Positions 58,254 through 64,000 of a stretch of 64,000 nt of DNA are shown piece after piece; the first letter of the stretch is position 1, and each line of letters opens with the position of its first letter. The DNA comes from Paragorgia papillata (Eukaryota; Cnidaria; Anthozoa; Scleralcyonacea; Coralliidae): contig JAWNZC010000473.1 in the NCBI GenBank assembly GCA_035771165.1, forward strand, positions 5,189,001-5,253,000, written 5' to 3'. The position numbers and the translations under genes are program-made. The notes below the pieces were generated by a model, which saw only the letters and a list, made by a program, of their open reading frames with translations, had not been told where the DNA came from and searched no databases.

Positions 58254-60240
58254 CCATGGATAACAAATCAAATTAAGAAATGGATTAAGAAAAGGCAAAA
58301 GGCCTTTTGTCAGTATGGAAAACTCTCTAGTGAGTATAAGAAATGGCGGAATAAAATTAGAGCAAAACTGAAAACATGCAGAAGAGACTTTTATGCAAAT
58401 CAGATGAACGATTGTATTGGATCAAACATATGCAAATGGTGGAAAACAATTAAAAAGTTAACTTGTGATGTAGCCTCCCCGCCATGGAGTCGGTACTTAA
58501 TGGGGCAAACCGGACATATAACTCCTGTGGAATTAGCGAATGAAATAAACTCCTTCTTTTCGGAACTGACTAAAGATTTCCAACCATTAGCACAGCCTTT
58601 AGATGCCCAGGAACTACCTGTGCCACCAAATTTAAAAGCCACACCCCACCAAATCCAAACAAAGCTGAATGCAGTAAATAGTAGGAAGGCTGTTGGCCCT
58701 GACAATCTTAACAACAGAATCCTAAAAGAATTTTCCGAAGAACTTAGCGTCGTCCTCGCAGATATTTACAACACATCGTTAACTCAAGCCTATGTTCCTG
58801 ACTTGTTAAAAGCGTCAACTATTGTTCCAATTCCCAAGATACTACCGCCAAAAACAATCGAAGAAGATCTTAGACCCATTAGCCTTACATGTCAGATAAG
58901 CAAAGTTTTTGAAGGCCTAACTCTAGATAGATTAATGCCGGAAGTTGAACAACACATCGATACTAAACAATTTGCAAACAAAGGAAAATCAACTAAGGAC
59001 GCCCTAGTGAGTACTCTTCACAATATTCATACTGGAATAGATAATGGAGATACGGCTATTAGGATTTTCTTTACTGATTTTACAAAAGGTTTTGACCTAA
59101 TTGACCATAACATTCTGATCGATTAAACTTGTAAAACTCGGGAGTAAGTGATGTCCTAATACGGTGGATTGCAGCCTTTTTAACAAACCGCAAACAACGT
59201 GTAAAGGTAGATGGAGTCTTTTTCTGAGTGGAAATATCCAAAAGGAGGAATACCGCAAGGCACAAAATTAGGCCCGTTATTGTTTGTAATAATGGTTAAC
59301 GACTTGGTTAAAAATTGGCCAGGAAGGGCAAAGTTTGTCGACGATTTAGCCGTTGTGGAAAACAATCCCGCGGAACTCAATAAGGTGATGGATTTGGTAG
59401 CAAGAGAAATTCAACAGTATTTGCATAGATCATAAAATGAAGTTAAACCCCAAGAAATGTAAGGAGATGTTTGTAAATTTTATGACAAACCCGAATATAT
59501 TAAGTAGGGATATAGTCGTTAATGGCACCCAAATAGAATCCGTTGATGCGTATAAATTGTTAGGCGTTATGCTCGAAAGTAATCTTAAATGGAATAGGCA
59601 AGTTGGTGATAAAACTAAAAAGGCGTGTAAAAGATTGTATGCATTAAGAGTACTAAAGAAAGCTGGATTGCAGGAAACAGAACTTGTTCTAGTGTATAGG
59701 TCCATGATTCGACCTGTTCTAGAGTATGCTGTTGAAGCCTGGTCTGACCTCTCACAGTACCTAAGCGACAAACTGGAAAGAGTACAGAAAAGGGCCCTTC
59801 GAATTATATATCCTGGTAGTGACTATGGCGAAGCATTAAAGACCTCTAATTTAGAAAGTCTTAAGGACAGGAGAGTAGACCTATGTAAGAAGTATATGAA
59901 TAAACTTAAAGATCCGTCCCATACTCTACATCATTTAACGAAAATATCCTATACGAACACGCACGGTTATACCTTAAGATCAGGAAACCAGAACCAAATA
60001 GGAGTAAGAAAGATCCGGACTGATAGATGCAAAAAATTTTTAACATATAGATATAAATAGTAACAATAATTTTAACTTATAATATATTCCTTTCACACAG
60101 TATATATATATATATTTTTTTTTTTTTTTGTAAATAAAATTATCCTAGTATAAGCATAAAATAGTTTAAGTAACTTGTAAATCGCTTACAATTTAATCCT
60201 GTAATTACAAGAAGCGAAATAAACGAGAAATAATAATAAT
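58225..60240 (+). pseudogene. CR1-like LINE, RT nearly complete, frameshifted
   Basis: 58,236-59,126 encodes DKPWITNQIKKWIKKRQKAF (the linker between endonuclease and RT), NSRKAVGPDNLNNRILKEFS, LRPISLTCQISKVFEGLTLD and FFTDFTKGFDLIDHNIL (motif A, Asp present). A frame change follows near 59,126. 59,211-59,435 gives YPKGGIPQGTKLGPLLFVIM (motif B) and FVDDLAVVENNP (motif C, x-V-D-D). 59,437-60,060 gives KLNPKKCKEMFVNFM, YKLLGVMLESNLKWNRQV and the C-terminus. The 3' UTR ends GAAATAAACGAG then AATAATAAT. The endonuclease domain is missing (5' truncated). Only about two frameshifts break it, making it the youngest LINE in the window. Confidence 0.9.
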
Positions 60241-60256
60241 ACCATTGGTAGTATAA

Positions 60257-60566
60257 TGCACAAATCAGTGTTAAGCCCGAGAGGGGGGGGAGGAGGCGGG
60301 CAAAAGGTGGGGGATTTGAACTTTTTTAAATGAAGTGTTCAAAAGCGCGACCCTGGGGCCGAGAATTATGATCAAATTTAGGCAAATTGCCCATCTCTGC
60401 CTAGGAACATTGGAAAATTTCCTTTCGAATATTTAAATGCCCCCATCCTGGGGTCACGATTCAAGAGCAAATGCCGTAGGGTGGGGATACAGACATTTAC
60501 CAAATCCCCCACCTTTGCCTGGCCTCCCCCCCCCCCCCTTCTTGGGCTTAACACTGATTCGTGCAT
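60257..60566. mobile_element. MITE, ATGCACAAATCAGTGTTAAG ends, 310 bp
   Basis: ATGCACAAATCAGTGTTAAG is mirrored by CTTAACACTGATTCGTGCAT, with G-rich and C-rich arms (GAGGGGGGGGAGGAGG against CCTCCCCCCCCCCCCC). It begins just after the LINE tail. Confidence 0.85.
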
Positions 60567-60569
60567 AAG

Positions 60570-61367
60570 GGTCAACGTGGGTCAATACAGTTTTGAAATA
60601 TGGCCTGTTGATTTTCTATTAAATTTATTTCTATTACAATTCAAACATGCTTCTTTAATCATTTTTTATACTACTGATGTAGTGCATGTACAAGTCTAAT
60701 AATTATAAATAATATAAAATGTATATATTTCTTATAAAATTATTAAATGTGCCCATTTTCTTCTTTTTAACTGGCCTTGCTAACTGTCTAGACACAAAAA
60801 AAATGAAGAACTTGTGTAAGCTTTTTAGTGTATAACAAACGCTTATTTTTAACTCAGTTGGCAAGTTTATTTAAATTCTTGGGTTTTTCAATATTACTTG
60901 ACTATCTAGCAACTGCCATATTGCCAAGTTGTTTCGCGCTCTCATTAGTCCACCCTTCACAATCTGCTTTATGTTTAAAAACAACGTATATCGCTACTAG
61001 ATAATGTTTTCCAATTTCACTTAACAAGTTCGCTAGCATGTGGGCAGCGTATGACAACGGTCAGGCTTCATAAATTATGGCCTTCGTAGTGATACGCAGA
61101 ATTTTAAATATTAAGATGGCAATACGTTTTGCACTAGAAATTTACATAACACACAAGAAGTACTTACCCTATCAGAGTTCTCTGTTTTCTGAATATTTTG
61201 TTTTGTTTCTTCAAGGGAATTTTCCTCTGAATTTCCTAAAATATCTCCACTCCTTGAAAACGGGGTTTTTAACCCGGGATATTTATCCCAATTGTATAGA
61301 CAAGGCCTGGTTACAAGGTTTGAGCGTTTTTTTACGAAAATTTCTCGATAATCTAAAAAATCTCCTC
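60570..61367. other. Stretch without recognised gene
   Basis: No coding similarity; the frame at 61,077-61,451 runs into the TTAA element and shows no motif. Confidence 0.4.
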
Positions 61368-61371
61368 TTAA

Positions 61372-62983
61372 ACACGGAGCGAGCGCATAAGTACTGGCTG
61401 AGGTACTCAGCCAATCCTGGCCAAACGTATCTGATTGGTCCACACAGCTAAAATTACTTCCGGCCTTACCGAGGAACTTTGGCTGAAGAGAGAAGACTGA
61501 AGAGTGGAGCTTTTGTGAGACGTTTTGTTTACTGTTTTTAAATTAAACTTGCCGCTTTCCAAACGTCGAATTTGTCTTTTTCAAGTGTAACACATCATTT
61601 TGAGTAGAAAGATGGAAAAATTACGCCTTCAATAAGTCGAAACAAAACTAAGGTGAGGAAAAACCGTACGAAAAACACCAAAACAATTATGCGACAGAAA
61701 CTGTACGAAGACATCTGAAACTTTGTTCCTTTTATGCAACAAAAATAATGCGTATATTAAGCTATGCTATCGAAAACAATTAGTACAGCAATGGGCACAG
61801 ACAATGTATGAGTATATGTACATGTAGTTGAAACTTATTGTTCTTTAGTAGGTCTCCAGTTTCCTATTAAAATGAAAACATGTTTTGGGCAAATGTTCGA
61901 ACGTGCGGAAATATGTCAACACAAAGAGCAAAACAGTTTTAATAGTGACGAAAGGTTTTAGCAACAAACTTTGATATTAAATTAACTCCTATCTGCAGAA
62001 CTGTCCGGTTTTAAGGCATGCAGCCGGTAAAAAATCTTGAATTCTTGGCAGACACAACAAAATGCACAAGCAAAAAGACCAGCGAGAACAAGAAACCAGT
62101 CATTAGCTTAGGCAACATTTCAGTTCAAAATTCAAGTAGCCCGTGTCGATTTAGGCATAAGACATTTCAGAAACTTAAGCTTAATAAACAATAGAAATAA
62201 TGAGAAAAAAACAAAAAGCCATATGCATTCAATTCGCTAAAAAAGTTAGCCGTCTAGCAATGGAACGTTTGTAGCATCTCACCGTTTTTCTTGTTGAATG
62301 CAGATGTCTGTAATCTTCGCTTTTTTTCTTCATATATTCCGTCCTTGTAATTATAAGACCCTTTTATGTACACCAAGAATGTTGATAATGAATATCTCCA
62401 TGTAGATGTCTGAACATCATCTCACTTTTCAACGACGATTTGACGAGGCAAACAACTTTGTTTTTGCACGACCGACAGTAAAAATAGGGAACCCAGTAAA
62501 TGTTGTCTGGGAAGCCAGACACTAGAATGGCTTCCTAAAAGTTCTCAATTATTTGTGCCGATTTATTGACTTGCAAAAAACAAAGTTCATATAATAACTT
62601 ACTTATTGTCTTCGTTTAAATGGTCTGTTTTAGTTAAATATCAAAGTATTGTCTTTTTGTGGAACTCTATTTCAAAAAACGGCGAAAGACAAAGCAGCTA
62701 TAACTTACGTGACCTTCAAACATCGTTTGAAAGCAAGGTCATATATATATTTTACAAATTTATTGACCAAACAAATTAATCACTTCAGAATTGTTTTTAA
62801 CTAAGACACTTATGCTCCTCTTTACAATTTACGTAGATAATTGAAAAGGTAAAAAGGTTATAAATAAAAGATAATTCTCAAAACTTCACCAGCTCACTGA
62901 CTCGTTGTTGACTTGGCTGTTGACATTTCAAACTGTCAGTGCGTAGCCGGGGGGGCGGACCCTTTTATACGCTCGCTCCGTGT
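61372..62983. mobile_element. TTAA element copy 2, uninterrupted, 1.6 kb
   Basis: It has the same ACACGGAGCGAGCG / CGCTCGCTCCGTGT ends as copy 1, with TTAA at 61,368-61,371 and 62,984-62,987. The body is almost identical to 54,855-56,405. No ORF; non-autonomous. Confidence 0.92.
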
Positions 62984-62989
62984 TTAAAA

Positions 62990-64000
62990 CTTCAGTACGC
63001 GGATACTACGGGTAAAAGTCCGTGGTAAAAAAGTCCTGTACTCATGCACGAATGCCGACACACTTGTTTATAGAGAAAGATGGCTAAAAATTTCGGAACT
63101 ACGCATTGTTGAAATACATCTAGTACGTATGTTGTTAGAAATTTTATAAGCTTTCATTCGGTGTTATAGTTCAAACTTTAGTGTTACCTGTAACTTTTTA
63201 AAATGTTCAAAATGTTCTCACCATTGACCATAAAAGTTTTATTATCATTTCATATGTTCAAAAGGTATGAATCCTTATGAGTCCGTATCACAACCTCGTA
63301 CCCAGGGCCCTCTCTGCTTTCAAAATGGCGCGAGGAGAAGACCCTGGCAAAGGCTTGTCACGTGACACCAATAATTTTGGAATATTTTGATGAGTGACTC
63401 ACACTGTACCGGGGGGCGCGGTACAGTCACTCATAAACAGAGTATAGTTGGCTTGCGTATGTAAACCTATTCAGCGAACTATTTAGGCGCTCAAGAATAA
63501 CCAAACCGTACAAATAAGACATTCTCTTAACAAGTTTATCAAATCAGTTAATGACCGTGTTTAGTAAGAAGCGTCTACACTACAACATATTTAATTTGCT
63601 TTATTATGCAAGCAAGAAGTGTTTATTAATATTTCGGTTTCTGGACTTTCCGAATCTAATTTAAAAAGTTTAGAAATATACAAAGTCAAAGTCTTCAGTG
63701 CTGATCTATATAAATGTTCGTCGATCGAAGAATTGTTGTTGATCGAATATTTGTATAAAAGTACAACCTCAAAGTCAACGAGGAGTCGAGGACAGCAGAT
63801 TCGATTCGAACATGCCGTTAGAGTATAAATCGACAGATACAACAATGAAATTTCCACAAATCCAAAACGTGTGGACAAGAAACATAAATGTGCTATACTG
63901 GACGGTAAATATACTTCCAACAATCAACAGCATTCGAATAGTTTTAGTGTTATGTTCAGTACCTGTAACCGCAGAGCGGGTTTCTGTTTATCCGGCAGTT
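62990..64000. other. Stretch with small palindromes, no gene seen
   Basis: 63,295-63,352 carries CAACCTCGTACCCAGGGCCC and GACCCTGGCAAAG, a relict end of the element family at 1,009 and 12,690. 63,390-63,433 is a small palindrome (GTGACTCACACTGTACC / GGTACAGTCACTC). The frames at 63,591-63,923 and 63,619-63,828 have no family resemblance. Confidence 0.4.

Overview
This is a metazoan nuclear window, AT-rich and dense in transposable elements. It is most likely from a cnidarian, probably an anthozoan such as a coral or sea anemone. That assignment is inference. It rests on spliced genes, CR1/L2-like LINEs, KIAA1958/ZMYM-type (Crypton-derived) recombinase ORFs, a hammerhead ribozyme of the Penelope-retroelement type, and abundant MITEs and short palindromes.

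Host genes are sparse. The best is a plus-strand METTL27 (WBSCR27)-like methyltransferase in three exons: 40,899-40,997, 48,493-48,854 and 49,610-49,809. Splice sites and phases agree, but exon 2 carries one single-base frameshift. A second copy of only its last exon, with the same acceptor phase, lies at 14,690-14,886. A minus-strand first exon of unknown function, with a strong donor, lies at 46,881-47,138 inside a 3-kb inverted-repeat element in METTL27 intron 1.

Layout. 1-950: nothing recognised. 961-4,632: hAT-type element with 8-bp TSD, carrying two nested insertions in its left arm. 4,653-11,475: CACTA-type element with arrays of AACACGC/GCGTGTT subterminal motifs, holding SINEs, a minisatellite, a mariner-type MITE and a foldback. 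11.7-20.6 kb: MITEs, palindromes, a decayed LINE and SINE copies. 20.6-25.2 kb: LINE copies embedded in GATA/GACA microsatellites. 26-33 kb: fragments of an unknown cnidarian-type family, a hammerhead ribozyme, a LINE tail, and a 2.9-kb TIR element with 8-bp TSD whose only ORF is a broken tyrosine-recombinase-like gene. 33.8-37.8 kb: LINE tails and two segmental duplications, one preserving the empty site of the 2.9-kb element. 37.8-40.2 kb: broken hAT transposase gene. 40.9-49.8 kb: METTL27-like gene, with a Gypsy fragment and the 3-kb element in its first intron. 51-63 kb: foldbacks, two copies of a TTAA-flanked 1.6-kb element (one interrupted by a 1.9-kb hAT with perfect 8-bp TSD), a TTAA MITE and a frameshifted CR1-like LINE.

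The recognisable genes do not form a pathway. The window reads as a mobile-element graveyard around one small methyltransferase gene. Several otherwise well-conserved ORFs are broken by single-base indels, so some breaks may be assembly errors. No database search or alignment was run; all calls come from reading the sequence and translations.
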